From Zerene cesonia (taxonomy: Eukaryota > Arthropoda > Insecta > Lepidoptera > Pieridae): a DNA stretch of 64,000 bases. Position 1 is the stretch's first letter. Every line of letters begins with the position of its first letter. The position numbers were made by a program, and so were the translations under genes. This document shows, one piece after another, positions 46,468 through 58,323 of this stretch. The stretch is taken from positions 943,218 to 1,007,217 of the forward strand of contig NC_052126.1 in assembly GCF_012273895.1 (NCBI RefSeq), given 5' to 3'. The notes beneath the pieces were generated by a model. That model ran no database searches. It saw only the letters and a list, made by a program, of their open reading frames with translations, and was not told the origin of the DNA.

Positions 46468-46776
46468 CATAAACGAGAAAAAGATTTCAAACAATTTACT
46501 CGTTTTCATATTGTGAAGGCAAAAAGGTGTAGAGATAAAATGGTGAAAGCGTTAACAGCAAAAATTAAGGGTGGAGTTGATAATTGTGAAGAAATTGTCG
46601 TTTGACAAGAATCCTGTAATGCTGACTATTTAAGCTTTAATAATTTTGATACGGAGCGAGTTCTACAAATTTACCGCTAGTGTAAGGAATGAAATAATAG
46701 ATTTAGGTTCACGATAAATTTAATATACTCAATCTAGCTCTATATATTTAAGCATTTTTTGGTAATGCTAATACCA

Positions 46777-46868
46777 ATAACAAAGAGCTTGTAAAGCTGA
46801 AGTGTTGGTGAGTTTAAACGCACTAATCTGAGGAATTACTGGTCCGTTTTGTAAAAATCCTTCAGATC
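46777..46868 (+). mobile_element. Helitron family F, 5' half
   Basis: GAGCTTGTAAAGCTGAAG, AAACGCACTAATCTGAGG and TTACTGGTCCG followed by CTTCAG. The 3' half is missing. Confidence 0.6.
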
Positions 46869-47204
46869 TTTGTCTTTTGATATCATTTTTAAATTTTTAC
46901 TTAGTTAAAATACTTTAAGTGAAGGAAGAGCGGGTCCTTCTGATACAGTTTTTCTCTTAAACTTAGTGGGAGGTCCCTACTCCTGCGTATTCTGTTAAAT
47001 TGGAAATTAGAATTTATATGAGAAATTTTATAACGCCTTATATTCTCATATTTCTTATATTGTAGTAAGTAAACAAAAAGGATAAATAAAGCATAGAAGT
47101 TATCCAATATTTACACAATAACGAAGCTATTATTATTTGCAATAAAAGCTATATTAGCTTAACCTGTATTTGAGTTAGAACTATAATGTTACAAAGAGGT
47201 ATAG
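46869..47204. other. Unannotated stretch
   Basis: Nothing recognised. Confidence 0.45.
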
Positions 47205-47372
47205 TTGTGTATTTCTCAGTTTATGACGTTATAGGGGTAACCTCTACATCTACTGAACCGATTTTAACTTACTTTACCGATAGAAAGCTACATATCTGTG
47301 AGTTATATAAACTACATTTTGTTTTTTGCCGAGTTAAGCTGGGTGGAGCCGGGACAAGCGCTTAGTCAAACA
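47205..47372 (+). mobile_element. Helitron-like, diverged
   Basis: CATCTACTGAACCGATTTTA, GATAGAAAGCTACAT and GGTGGAGCCGGGACAAGC follow the general Helitron layout. Ends not preserved. Confidence 0.4.
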
Positions 47373-47482
47373 TTTAAATAGCAAAATGAACTGCATCATA
47401 ATCTTTCGAATCGGTCTTAGTTTAAAAAAAATATCTTCGTAAATACTTGTATAAATTAACATAAATAATTTTTATTTTGAAT

Positions 47483-47759
47483 GTCATCATCATCATCATC
47501 ATCAGACCATATAATATGTTCCCACTGCTGGGACACAGGCCTCCTCTGAGGGTTCAGGCCATAATCCACCACGCTGGCCAAGTGCGGGTTGGCAGATGTC
47601 ACATGTCGTCGAACTTTTGATTCTTGGACATGCCGGTTTCCTCACGATGTTTTCCTTCACCGTTTTAAGCAGTGGTGATGTTATTCACATGTGCAGATAA
47701 ATTGAAAAAACCAATTTATTTCCTGCACGCTCCGCCCGGTCTCGAACCCCGACTTATCC
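47483..47759 (-). mobile_element. tRNA-derived SINE family T, 5'-truncated
   Basis: Flanked by a perfect 14-bp duplication TTTTTATTTTGAAT (47469-47482 and 47760-47773). On the minus strand it begins within the head at GGATAAGTCGGGGTTCGAGA, retaining the B-box but not the A-box, and ends in the (GAT)n tail. 5' truncation with a target duplication is typical of target-primed reverse transcription. Confidence 0.85.
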
Positions 47760-47773
47760 TTTTTATTTTGAAT

Positions 47774-48064
47774 ATCGAATTTAGTTAATTAGAGACAGTA
47801 GAATCAATCACTAAACCCAAATTTTACTGTCAAATAATACTACAATTAGATAGTTTATTTATACCACGGGGTTTCGAGTATTAATGTTTCATTTACAATA
47901 TAACAGTCCCGAAACAAAAATAATTCTACATGCCGCGCATCCTGAAGTTTACGAATATTTTATTAAAATTACAATTTGAACTTGTTTTGAAAACGTTTTT
48001 ATAAATACAAAGTGGCTAATTAAAGGATCATACATAGCAAGCGTCTGCTAGCTGTACCTGGTGA
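47774..48064. other. Unannotated stretch
   Basis: Nothing recognised. Confidence 0.45.
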
Positions 48065-48185
48065 TCAATTATAATGAATTACCACATAACTTTCGATTGG
48101 CTCAACCGATTTTGAAGATTTTTATTCATTTGAAAGTTGGCATCTTCCATGTGGTCCTGTTTAAAATATGTTCGAGTTTTATACA
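48065..48185 (+). repeat. Family I repeat, diverged
   Basis: ACATAACTTTCGATTGG, CTCAACCGATTTTGAAG, ATTTGAAAGTTGGCATC and CATGTGGTCCTGTTT keep the family order. Confidence 0.5.
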
Positions 48186-48939
48186 GATGACATTTTTTTA
48201 AATTTTAATTATTATTGCACCATAGATTTCGAAAATAGGAGTACATACTTTAATCAGTAGTGCCACTATTATTCAGGTTATCGTGATGTTCCGAAACTAG
48301 TCGCAGTTTAATATATTTTTTTTATGAATGCTGCACTCTTGCTTTGAATGCTTTTATTTTGAAAATCATATATTTCATTACTAAACAATTAGTATCTCTA
48401 TAGACCTATCCTTAAAAAAATCTCTTCTTTTATTCTAATGAAAATAATTATTGACAATAACCATCCAATAGGTTGTATTAACAATTCTCTATACTATTTC
48501 AAACCACAGATTATGTATCACCACAGACTAACAAACCAGATACCTAGACCAACTCACAAAAACTGATAAACACTAAGGCGACATTGTCGAATGCGCAGTG
48601 CGTAAACATTTGAATGAATATTATGACTATATTTTACCACCTTGTCTTTTACGCTGACAGACTGACAGACATGTCGTTATTTCAAATTATTGGTGCATAG
48701 GTTAATGGGTGGAACGTTTGAATAGTGACGTTCGGAAACGTTTAACTGGTTTTTGAACGGATTTCTTTCAATCGTTGTGTTTGTAATTTATATCTTTATC
48801 CTGTAGGAATATAGCTATTTGTTTTTGCTTCAGATCTATGGGAATTGATTTGTAAGTCGTCAATGCAACCAATATAGTTCGAACTATCTGTTCTGTGTAC
48901 TGGGTTTAAAGGAGTCCAAATCTAACCATGTTTTTTTTT

Positions 48940-49019
48940 AGAAATTTTGATGATCTATTCTTTCAAAATTTCTAATTTATAAAGCATTTCAATGCTATAA
49001 AACTAAAAATTAAATCATG
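48940..49019 (+). mobile_element. Family K SINE-like tail
   Basis: TTATAAAGCATTTCAATGC and ACTAAAAATTAAAT are the reverse complement of the body at 4461-4510. It abuts the T tract of the next element. Confidence 0.5.
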
Positions 49020-49200
49020 TTTTTTTTTTTTATGTCATAGCGGGCAATGGAGTTGGTGATTCGCTGATTTCGCGGAAAACCCCCACTCATCGTACGAAAC
49101 ACAATAGCATGCTATTATTTCGCGCCGGTTTTCTGTGGGGGTGTGGTACTTCCCCCGTGCGAGCTGGCCCAATTCGTGCCGAAGCGTGCTCGACTCCCAC
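49020..49200 (-). mobile_element. Family C A-tailed element, internally deleted
   Basis: A tract of 12 T, ATGTCATAGCGGGCAATGG, then a jump to CCCCCACTCATCGTACG and on to CGTGCTCGACTCCCAC. About 150 bp of the middle are missing compared with 16311-16650. Confidence 0.7.
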
Positions 49201-50752
49201 AAATTGTGGTCAAACGACGCCTATCGATAAAAAAAAAGAAAACTGCAAAATAATGCGTTCATGATAGAACTAAATCTTACTTGCTCTGGTACAAAGGATA
49301 CGTTAAGAATTTATTTAATCCTTGAGATCCTAACCATGACAACAAGGGAATATCATAAAATTATTATGTTATATCTGATGATAAAGTTTTAATTATACAT
49401 AAATACATAGAAACACATGTGTACCTAATCTAAGTATATATTATAGTCACAGAAACTCATTCATAATAAAACCGTGCTTTTACCTACATACAGAGATACA
49501 AAGATACATTAATAGACGTCTATTTCCTTTCATTCCCGTTCATCTGTCACTCGCTTCTCATTAACGAACACATAAATAAATCACCTAATTAAAGCATTCA
49601 ATCGATACAGCTATAATCCTCAGAAACTGGAGCATTTCCAGTTTTATTATAATTAATAACATAAATGTCATTGAATTTTTATTTTATTTGAAATTATGAT
49701 ACACCGTATATGACACTTTCTGTGCCAGAATATACCTTGATTTAAACCAAAACTAAAAAAAAAGAAATAAGCAACATAAATATACTGTATTTATTAAAGC
49801 GTATTTTGAATGTTTGTACAATAAAAAACATAAATCAACATTTAATAGGTTAAAACTTATTTTAAAAGATACTTTACCTTCCTTGTTCTGATCCAATATT
49901 TAACAAAGTAAAGCATATAGAAAATAAGGACACCCTGTATTATATTATAGTTGTATCGTATTATTAGGTACAACTGGAGAACAATTTAATACGGTAATCG
50001 ATACCATGTCCTTTAACTGCCTATAAAGTTTTACAGCTTTTATGAAGTTATCTGTGTTATGTACAGGATGTGACAATTGTAATTTTAAAAAAAGTAATCA
50101 AGTAAGAATAAATTTTGTTAAAAATGGAACAAACAAGCTTAATCAAAAAACACATCGTTATTTATGGAATACGATTTAAGAAATATACATGAAAAATATT
50201 TATACTGTATCTTAATATTTAATATGAACTAAAATATATCAATCCATTTTAAGATAAAAATGCAAAATTTTAAAAATCGCATTGAACAAAAAAATTCGAT
50301 TGTAGCACGAATAATTTATACATAATAAAGTAATTATATCGCAATTATGTTATATTGGCAAGACAGGTAAAGTATAATTATAAAATGTATAAATTCATTT
50401 TTAAATCACTCTGTATAAGGCTAAGAGGACACAGTGACCATAAAATAGTCCAGTAATGAAATTGGATCGGTCAGGTTTTCCATCTTACCATCTCTCTGTC
50501 GGCCCGATGCTGGTACAGTTTAATTTATAGGAGACAAGCGATTATTGTAAAAGAAACGACTTTCTGTGGACTATTTAAGCCATATAAAAAATATGTATTG
50601 TAGTTTGTAAAACCTTTTTTGTCAGAACACAGTCCGTTGTTTTTTAATTTACTTAAATTTATATGTACGTTTCTCCACCGACTGTTGATTACTTTTTAAA
50701 ATATTTGTTTAATTCAAAAACAGTATTTTATCTACCGGGTTTATTCTATATG
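49201..50752. other. Unannotated AT-rich stretch
   Basis: Apart from the possible MITE at 49928-50074, nothing recognised. Confidence 0.45.
49928..50074. mobile_element. Possible MITE with ACACCCTGTA-type ends
   Basis: Left GGACACCCTGTAT (49928-49940) and right GTACAGGATGTGAC (50061-50074) are imperfect inverted repeats around about 120 bp of AT-rich DNA. No second copy and no clear target duplication. Confidence 0.25.
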
Positions 50753-50825
50753 AGAGCGGGCATGGTAAACGATCATCACCGGTCATGAACAATTGCAGAC
50801 GTCTTCTGTAATACATTTCCCGTCT
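50753..50825 (-). mobile_element. Family C fragment
   Basis: GAGCGGGCATGGTAAACG, CACCGGTCATGAACAATTGC: the tail-proximal part of the family, diverged. Confidence 0.4.
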
Positions 50826-50855
50826 TTAACAGATAAACAGATTATTCGAGAGACA

Positions 50856-51055
50856 TCCTACTAATATTATAAATGCGAAAGTTTGTAAGGATATGTGTGT
50901 GTTTGTTGCTCTTTCACGCAAAAACTACTGAACTGATTGCGATGAAATTTGGCACGTAGACAGCTGGACAACTGGAAAAACATATAGGCAACTTTTTATC
51001 CCGATATTCCTAAAGAAATCGGACTTACGCGGGTGAAACCGCGAGATGCAGCTAG
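50856..51055 (+). mobile_element. Non-autonomous Helitron, family A, clean ends
   Basis: A|TCCTACTAATATTATAAATG at the start and GCAGCTAG|T at the end. Complete 200-bp copy and the best local reference for the family. No ORF. Confidence 0.85.
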
Positions 51056-51443
51056 TGAATCATAAATGCACTCTCTTATAATTTGTACCTCACCTCAAAA
51101 GTGGCCATAGCGGAGGGCGCTTGGGGTACTTTAGTTAAAATTTAACTCAATTTTAACATAAATATTTACATATTGATGCGTTTTATGATCGTGCGTCGCT
51201 TTTGAGATTTGAGAAACGGGATCGCTATTCAAGATCATTGAATTTTTAAGCGTCTAATTAGATAGGCGCATGATTTTATTTGTTTTTTTTTTTTGTTCTG
51301 TACAAAAAGTTACTACAAAATTGTGGATAATTCAGTGAACGTTTAACTTAGACTTAAATTTATGTAGAAATAAAACGAGTTGTATGTGTTTGTATAAAAT
51401 TTATTTAGATTTAGAATTAATAACTTACTAGCCGATTATATTA
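51056..51443. other. Unannotated stretch
   Basis: Nothing recognised. Confidence 0.45.
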
Positions 51444-51603
51444 TCTATACTAATATTATAAAGCTCAAGAGTTTGTTTATTTGAACGCGCTAATCTCAGG
51501 AACTACTGGTCCGGCTTAAAAAATTCTTTCAGTTTTAGATAGTCCATTTATTGAGGAAAGCTTTGGGCTATATATGTAACACGGGCGAAGCCGGGGCGGA
51601 CCG
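51444..51603 (+). mobile_element. Non-autonomous Helitron, family F
   Basis: A|TCTATACTAATATTATAAAG start, CTCAGGAACTACTGGTCCG core, end GAAGCCGGGGCGGACCG. The expected CTAG is replaced by the (TA)n tract that follows. Confidence 0.75.
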
Positions 51604-51651
<48 letters not shown>

Positions 51652-51655
51652 TATG
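51604..51655. repeat. (TA)n microsatellite
   Basis: About 25 TA units with two TG interruptions, grown at the Helitron end. Confidence 0.95.
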
Positions 51656-52061
51656 TAGTTAAAGTGATAAAGTAACAAACATTAACCCGTTCATTCTTCC
51701 AAATTTATGGATGGTATAGAATAATATTTATAAAACATTCAACTAATAATACTGTTTAGATAACAAAATATATCAATGTTTCAAATTCAAATTTTGTATA
51801 TCGTATGAGTCTCTAATTTAATAATATTTAAAAGGAAACCAAAATGCTAGCTCATATATTACAAAAGTATGCATTTTGTGGGTATTGATCTTTTTGTATT
51901 TATAATAAAAAAATGTACAATATATTTCAGTCTCTTTATTTCTATTTGAATGCATTCTTTGTAAGGCCATATAATCCAATATTTATTTAAATTACATCCA
52001 CATATGCGTGTATATTCAAAGAACATACCTAATAATACAACCAAGTGACTCGTTTATTTTC
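51656..52061. other. Unannotated stretch
   Basis: Nothing recognised. Confidence 0.45.
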
Positions 52062-52216
52062 AACCAACTTCAAAACAGATTATTAATTCGACTGCATTTT
52101 TTAGCTTTGTTATCTCAGAACTTTCTATTCGGTTTTGATGATTTTTTTTTAATTTAAAGCTTGCGGCTCCCGTGTGCTCCCATTTAAATTTCGAGTTTTA
52201 TCAATTTGGAAGCGGT
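52062..52216 (+). repeat. Family I repeat
   Basis: ACCAACTTCAAAACAG, TTAATTCGACTGCATTTTTT, CGGTTTTGATGATTTTT and CCCGTGTGCTCCCATTTAAA. Confidence 0.55.
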
Positions 52217-52681
52217 TTAGTTTTTTTGTTAAAAATAGTTACTATCAATACAATACAATCAGATTTTATCAGTAAATAACGAAGCGGTTGACACGTCCTT
52301 GTATTAAAAATGGAAACCACAGAATTCAGTGAAAAGTACAATCGAGGTTTGAGGTCTAAGCGCACTTGAGGATCATCCGCTTGATATTTTGCTGAAGGAC
52401 CCATGCACACTGTTGTATGGAAAAAATATTTCTGTACTCCCAGACTAAAAGAATGACACTGTTAGTAGTAAAATGTATTAAAGTTTACTTCAAATTAAAA
52501 CTAGGTAAAAGTGTAGTTTTGTACACGAGTCACACGAGCTTGTTTTAATTAAATGTAGTATATAATTGTATGGATGATAAGCTATTTACTATGATAATAA
52601 TGTTTGTCTTATAGTAAAAAGACGAATTGTACATGTCTTCATTGTAAATGACGCCGTCAAAGGTATAGATTGATTATTTTG
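52217..52681. other. Unannotated stretch
   Basis: Nothing recognised. Confidence 0.45.
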
Positions 52682-52846
52682 AAGTGAAACTTCTTTAGAA
52701 TCGTTGTGATTTCAAACCTGATGCAACGGAAAAACGACAAATTCAAAAATGTGTAGAATGAAGCCGGCAAAGAATGAGACAGAAATATACATACTATTTT
52801 ATATATATTCATCTCATTCTTTTGTCGATTTACTGATGTTTCACTT
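52682..52846. mobile_element. Family L MITE-like element
   Basis: AAGTGAAACTTC at the left; GATGTTTCACTT at the right (one mismatch). The interior is the reverse complement of 1161-1399, with TGAAGCCGGCAAAGAATGAG. About 70 bp shorter than the first copy. Confidence 0.6.
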
Positions 52847-53224
52847 CTATCATGTGTGAATCGCACACACACCTTTTTTTTACATTACAACATTATATAA
52901 CATTTATGGTTTTTAATTAACTTGATGATCATGAGATACTTGTGAATTTATTTGACTTGTTGGTAAGTCTTACTGCGGGTGATTTTTTTCAGGTTTGTCC
53001 GATAACAAGGGGCACTCAAATGGCTACGGCGTTGTCGAGGTACTCTAGACGTCACATACAATATAAATCTGAACTTTCATTAAATATAAAATTACTTGAT
53101 TCTTGTTTCTTAGTAATGATTTAACTCAAAATCTTATCGATTTTAAACATACTTTTACGGTTACTTTATGCAGATTAAGGACCTCATTTACCTACTCTCT
53201 GGGTTGTCTTCCCTGGTAATTACT
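52847..53224. other. Unannotated stretch
   Basis: Begins with TGTGTGAATCGCACAC, a string also found beside the other family L copy (1124-1138). Confidence 0.4.
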
Positions 53225-53330
53225 TGATCCCTGGACGTGCCGGTGTCTTCACGGTGTTTTCCTTCACCGTTCCAACCACTCGTGATATAAATAAGGTGCA
53301 GGAGACACCACTGCTCAAGTATTTGCGCAA
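53225..53330 (-). mobile_element. SINE family T, diverged middle fragment
   Basis: GGACGTGCCGGTGTCTTCACG, TGTTTTCCTTCACCG and CACCACTGCTC correspond to the body and head of the SINE with many changes. Confidence 0.5.
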
Positions 53331-53784
53331 AAGGATTTAACAGTGCGCATAGACCCTACGGTTTTTCGAGAGGCCACTTGACACGGCATTTGTGATTGTC
53401 TCGCGAACTGCGAACCTCGGATAGTAAGATTATTCGAATACGGATTGTAATCGTGCAGTTTCATAACCTTATATAGTATAGCCACAGATAATAATATAGT
53501 ATAGCTATAGTAATATAGCTTTGCAGCTGTGTATTTACTCTTATGGAACTTATATATGCTGATGAAGATTTACTTAGTAAAGAAAGGGTTATTGTTTCAA
53601 AAAATATATGATAAAAGCTGGAAATCTTAAGGTTTTATATGAGCATACAATTATACCTACATGTAGTGTTTGTTTCTGTGTTAGCAGAATTAATTCGATG
53701 TTCATATATCGACACTAATTATATAAAGGTTGATTTTCTCTCATAACTATTGAACTATTGTCATATTATGATTACATATGATAT

Positions 53785-53870
53785 TCTGGAGCCGGGGGTC
53801 TGTATCCTTTTCCTCAACCTTCCCAAACCATTCCTTTATTCCCGCCATTAATCCTTTCCATCTCACCTCT
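53785..53870 (+). mobile_element. Family C fragment
   Basis: GAGCCGGGGGTCTGTATCC, TTTTCCTCAACCTTCCC and CCATTCCTTTATTCC match the middle of 2755-3095. Confidence 0.5.
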
Positions 53871-54440
53871 TATGTTATAAAGTATGTATTGTACTTTACT
53901 ATGATTTTTATAAGCTTTTTGTTATTTGCTTCACTCATATGTTGCCTGCAAAAAAGCATTTTATGATTCTTTTAAATGTGTCAAGAATATATGAGATAAT
54001 ATTTTTAACGTAATCATTTCCGTATATTCTATTTACACCTCTACGAAAGACAACGGTTCTTTACCGTGTTTAGCGTGATAGACGACCAGACAAATAAACT
54101 TACGCGCCAAAAATACACGGTACACTATGAAACGTTTTAACAATATCCAAATGTCAATTAATGAAGAACCAAGTTAGGGAAACGTAATTAAACTGTCCTA
54201 AAACTCATCTAGATTAATAAAAGCAACAAGCCCAACGTAAAACTTGTTAACTTCTCTAATTACTGAAACAGAATTAGTTCCAAGTATTGACGTATCGGTT
54301 GAGTCTATCTTGTAAATGTTAAAGATTATAATAAAGTTATTCATAAATTCAAATATATTTCATTCACAAGAAGTTCAATTTACGTTAATTAGGTCAAAAT
54401 CTATTCTTATAAAGTAGATTTTTATATGACGTTTGATGTA
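53871..54440. other. Unannotated stretch
   Basis: AGCGTGATAGACGACCAGAC near 54074 may be a Helitron family Q remnant. Confidence 0.35.
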
Positions 54441-54590
54441 CTAGCTTTCTGCTCGCGGCTTCGCCCGCATGTTAAAGGAAAATGAATCAATCCCGGATCT
54501 CAAACTATGTTTCTACCAAATTTCCTCCAATCCGGTTGAAAAAAGAAGAGGCGAACAGACAGACAAACAAATTTCTTTCATAGTGGAATA
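54441..54590 (-). mobile_element. Non-autonomous Helitron, family R
   Basis: Minus-strand 3' end GCGAAGCCGCGAGCAGAAAG then CTAG. The GCGGGCGAAGCCGC stretch can form the usual subterminal hairpin. The 5' end is decayed after GTCTGTCTG. Confidence 0.6.
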
Positions 54591-54727
54591 AGGAGTTAAT
54601 TTGTAGTATTTTTTAGGTTATTTAATTAAACTTGCTACAAGAATACCAAATCCATCAACACTTCACAATATCACACGTGAACAGCTAGACCGATTGTGCT
54701 AATTTTTGATTTGTAATGCTTGTTATT

Positions 54728-54914
54728 CCCACCACCTCCACCATGACCGTCTTCTTGGTACAATGGTTAACGCGTGAGCGTAGAACCGAGGAGTACTGGG
54801 TTCAATTCCCGGTGGGGACGCACAAAAAAAATGTCTCGGTCTGGCCTACTTGTCCGTAAAGAGAATCGGTCAGTGAAACAGATGTTCACCCCACTAGGGG
54901 ACACGGGACTTCAC
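54728..54914 (+). mobile_element. tRNA-derived SINE, family J
   Basis: A perfect 14-bp duplication TAATGCTTGTTATT flanks it (54714-54727 and 54915-54928). A-box TGGTACAATGGTTAACG and B-box GGGTTCAATTCCC show tRNA ancestry. The 3' part ends CCCACTAGGGGACACGGGAC. Other copies: 60412-60612 and a fragment at 34644-34730. Confidence 0.85.
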
Positions 54915-54928
54915 TAATGCTTGTTATT

Positions 54929-56041
54929 GTCAGTAGAAGAATTTTATGAAGGAACACCTTAAGAATTTTGAACCACAAATTAAAATAACTTACGGCTAAT
55001 TAAACTACATGCGTTTGTCAGTTCGCGTGAAGACATGTCAACGCCTGTCGAACGAATAAGCTAGTTTTTATAAAAAACATTGTGTCTCAAGCGAGAAACG
55101 TGTATGGACAACAATGTATATATAAACAATGTGTAAATGTTTGTTACCATTTTACCTATATATTAAAACAGATGAAGAAACAAACAAGAACATGTTATTT
55201 AAATTACAAACACAACAAAAAACAATTCAAAGTTACGTACGAATCTACGAATTTCAAATACGCATCCATTCGTCAAAACCTTTTGATACTCTGCAAACAT
55301 TCATGAGAATTAACCTCATATATGAAGATATTTAGACGTTTACAACAAAAGAGGTTCTAATGAAAAGGGATGATAACATAAAGAATATAACAGAATATGA
55401 ATATTTAAACAGTAAGTACACCCTCCATTGTGGAGTGACGCGGACGCCGCGGCCGCGTAATCCGTGCCACGTTTCATTCTTAGCTTTTTACGTACAAAAT
55501 TAATTCCCACTTCAATGTACGGTCAGCGGGAAATTATTAGCCTTTCACAGTTTAGGTTTAGAAATTCCTTCGATTTTATAAGTCATTCAGTTCATACATC
55601 AACATTTCTAGAATCATCATCACCAGATTGTAGAAATCGATGATAGTGTAGTTTTAATTGTTTAAAATTTTACGTCAATCCTCTAATATATATTATGGAG
55701 AAGTAACACTTCTAGCCAAATAAATAAAACGGTACGATTGCAGTGGTAATCCTTTTTTTATTTGTATCAAAAAATTTAGTTTAGTTAGTAATCTTTAGGG
55801 TATTTTTATTTTTATTAAATCAGACCATCTTCGTTTTATGCAATTATTTATATACAAGAAATAAAATCGGAATCGTTTTTGTTGACCGTACATTGTGTAG
55901 GATTAAAGCGGATAGCTTTAATTGTTCGGAACACTGACAGGAGCAGGCTTAGCCGAAAAAAAATGTACTGTGATCGTCTCTATATAAGATCGGGGAAGGA
56001 AATTGTTATATTTTGAGTTTATATATTCTGATAATAGCAAA
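54929..56041. other. Unannotated stretch with a short CpG-rich patch
   Basis: 55433-55480 is strongly GC- and CpG-rich (GCGGACGCCGCGGCCGCG) in otherwise AT-rich DNA. On the minus strand it is followed by CACAATGGAGG and a GTGTAC that could be a splice donor. This is only a weak hint of a first exon. Confidence 0.3.
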
Positions 56042-56227
56042 TCATCATCAACCGGACTTGCCAGTTTCCTCACGATGTTTTCCTTCACCGTTTTAAGCAG
56101 TGGTGATGTTATCCACATATACAGATAAATTGAAAAATCAATTTATTTCCTGCACGCTCGCACAGTCCCAAACCCAGACTTTATCGATTTTGAAGTCCGT
56201 GGTTCTCACCACTGAACCACCACTACT
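56042..56227 (-). mobile_element. SINE family T, internally deleted
   Basis: Keeps a short (ATC)n end and jumps to CCGGACTTGCCAGTTTCCTC. Then the whole head to CACCACTACT, with both head-terminal inverted arms (56096-56105, 56218-56227). Confidence 0.75.
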
Positions 56228-56929
56228 TAGGTCAAATACAATTGTGTTTTGTTCAAGAAATTATTAGCTTATACGAAATTGTTCATACTAATCAACTATC
56301 TATAAGGTTTTACCTTAACAGTTAACAGTATGTTTTGTACTTTTGTTATCTGTCCCCAATGCTGCAATAACTCTCATTCAAAGCGCCCTAGCCTGAAAAT
56401 TTCGCCTAATAAATATATGGTTTATTTGTTAAACACAACATAGAATAAAAGTCAAACTAGGTTTGTGTGGACGAAAAGTGGCTAGGGCGCTATTTACTGT
56501 TTAATATTATTGCTTATTCGCAACCAATATACCTACAATAGAATTCATTAATATGCTTAAACATGAAATAATACATTTAATTTGATTAATCAATGTTGTG
56601 TTTTTGTATGCCTAAAATAGAATTAATTATTTCGTATATATTTTATAAAAATTATCGTGATGTTATAAAATTTTCAACATAATTAAAATAGACTCATTAA
56701 AGGGCCAAACCTTGATCCACTGACCCGTAATTTTCTTATTAATTTTTAATAAAGAATCAATTTAGCCGAAATTTCACGTCCCATAATGACCGTTATTATC
56801 TTAATTGAACCTTACTTTCGAAATCATATTATCTTATAATAATATCATAATCGGTAAAACTGGTCGAGCCAATATTATAGAAATAAAAACTTTATTCATA
56901 TTATAAAGGGATTTATATTTATATTTGTA
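56228..56929. other. Unannotated stretch
   Basis: Nothing recognised. Confidence 0.45.
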
Positions 56930-57130
56930 CTATATGCGCCCCGCGGTTTCACCCGCGTAAGTCCGTATCCTGTGTATCGGGATAAAAATTTGCCTATATT
57001 TTAATCCAGTTGTTCAGGTATCTACATACCAAATTTCATTGCAATCGGTTCAGTGGTTATTGCGTGAAAGAGCAACAAACACTCACACATATCCTTACAA
57101 ACTTTCGCATTTATAATAATAATAGTAGGA
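56930..57130 (-). mobile_element. Non-autonomous Helitron, family A
   Basis: 3' end GCGGGGCGCATATAG (CTAG decayed). Full body with a small deletion at the CCCGATATTCC motif. 5' TCCTACTATTATTATTATAA. Confidence 0.75.
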
Positions 57131-57194
57131 TAGGAAAACTAAACAAACCACACTTATTAACATGGTTTTATTAGTATGTTAATATATATTTGTG

Positions 57195-57300
57195 TGTCAC
57201 TAACGTCTGTCGCTTTTAGCCCACTTTAAACGGACGGATTTAACTGAAACTTATGAAGTATCAGTGACAATACAATAATTTGATGAGTTTATATTATTAT
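57195..57300 (+). repeat. Family U repeat, middle part
   Basis: AGCCCACTTTAAACGGACGG, then AGTGACAATACAATAATTTG, as at 9586-9662. Confidence 0.5.
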
Positions 57301-57426
57301 CCGATTAGGATCGGCAGGATTATTTTTTTACGTGTAAAGAATACGTATGAGAGCCAGTGAGACAATTTACGCAACTCTTCTATCATTAAAGAGTGTTTTT
57401 AGTTATCAACCTAAATGACAATGGCA

Positions 57427-57482
57427 ATCATCAACATCATCATTCACAGCCCATATATGTTCCCACTGCTGCGACATAGGCA
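57427..57482 (-). mobile_element. SINE family T, 3' end only
   Basis: (ATC)n-like start, then CAGCCCATATATGTTCCCAC and TGCTGCGACATAGG. Confidence 0.6.
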
Positions 57483-58148
57483 CACAAATTCACCCACAAA
57501 GGTACAAAATCGACTTAATTTGAGATCAATTGATGCAATGAATCTGAAATGTATACAGATCAACTTATATGTATGACGATACAGTCTATAAATTTTTCAT
57601 TTATAAACGAATATACAGCTACTCTCATAAGCTTGATCATATTTCCCATACTTGAAGCGTATTGAGGCCAAATATTTGTTTACAATAAGAAGATAATCGG
57701 CTTATTTCATCATATTTAAAATTTTAAGCTCATTACGTTGAAATTAAATTATTTTATGGGTTATTTAACGTTTTGTGAGTGATTTAGTTTCTATGTGGGA
57801 GTTGTTTGGTTTAATTTAATCCACATTCGAACCGCTTAAGTATATTAACTTGTCAACTGGAATAGACATTCCGAGAACATTATTGTCTTGACTTTTTTTG
57901 TTTTCTGAGTAACTACAATTTTCAAGATGAAATAAATATCTATTCGTAACCCAGCAAAGATCAATAAATATTTATCTATTTTGGCTTTTATTCTGAATCT
58001 TTGCAGTAACAGACAAATTTGATAATGTTGACTTTATAATAAGTGAGAGACATACAATAACGTAGTAGACGTACAACGTTCCGGTTCAAAAACTCTTACG
58101 AGGTTCATATTGAATGAATAAATTAGCAGGTTTTTCTAAATTGTTTAA
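57483..58148. other. Unannotated stretch
   Basis: Nothing recognised. Confidence 0.45.
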
Positions 58149-58323
58149 TCTATACTAATATTATAAAGCTGAAGAGTTTGTGTGTTTGTTCGTTTGAACG
58201 TACTAATCTCAGGAACTACTGGTCCGATTTGTAAAATAAATTCTTTCAGTGTTAGATAGCCCATTTATTCAGGATAGCTATTGGCTATATATATACCACA
58301 GGCGAAGCGGGGCGGACCGTTAG
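58149..58323 (+). mobile_element. Non-autonomous Helitron, family F, first tandem unit
   Basis: A|TCTATACTAATATTATAAAG start, CTCAGGAACTACTGGTCCG core, end GCGGGGCGGACCGTTAG (TTAG for CTAG). The next unit follows with no spacer. Confidence 0.8.

Noticed and set aside
54740..54830. Functional tRNA genes at the SINE heads (also 15.9, 60.4 and 62.0 kb)
   Set aside because: A- and B-boxes are present, but the stems do not form a complete cloverleaf and the sequences continue into SINE bodies with target duplications.
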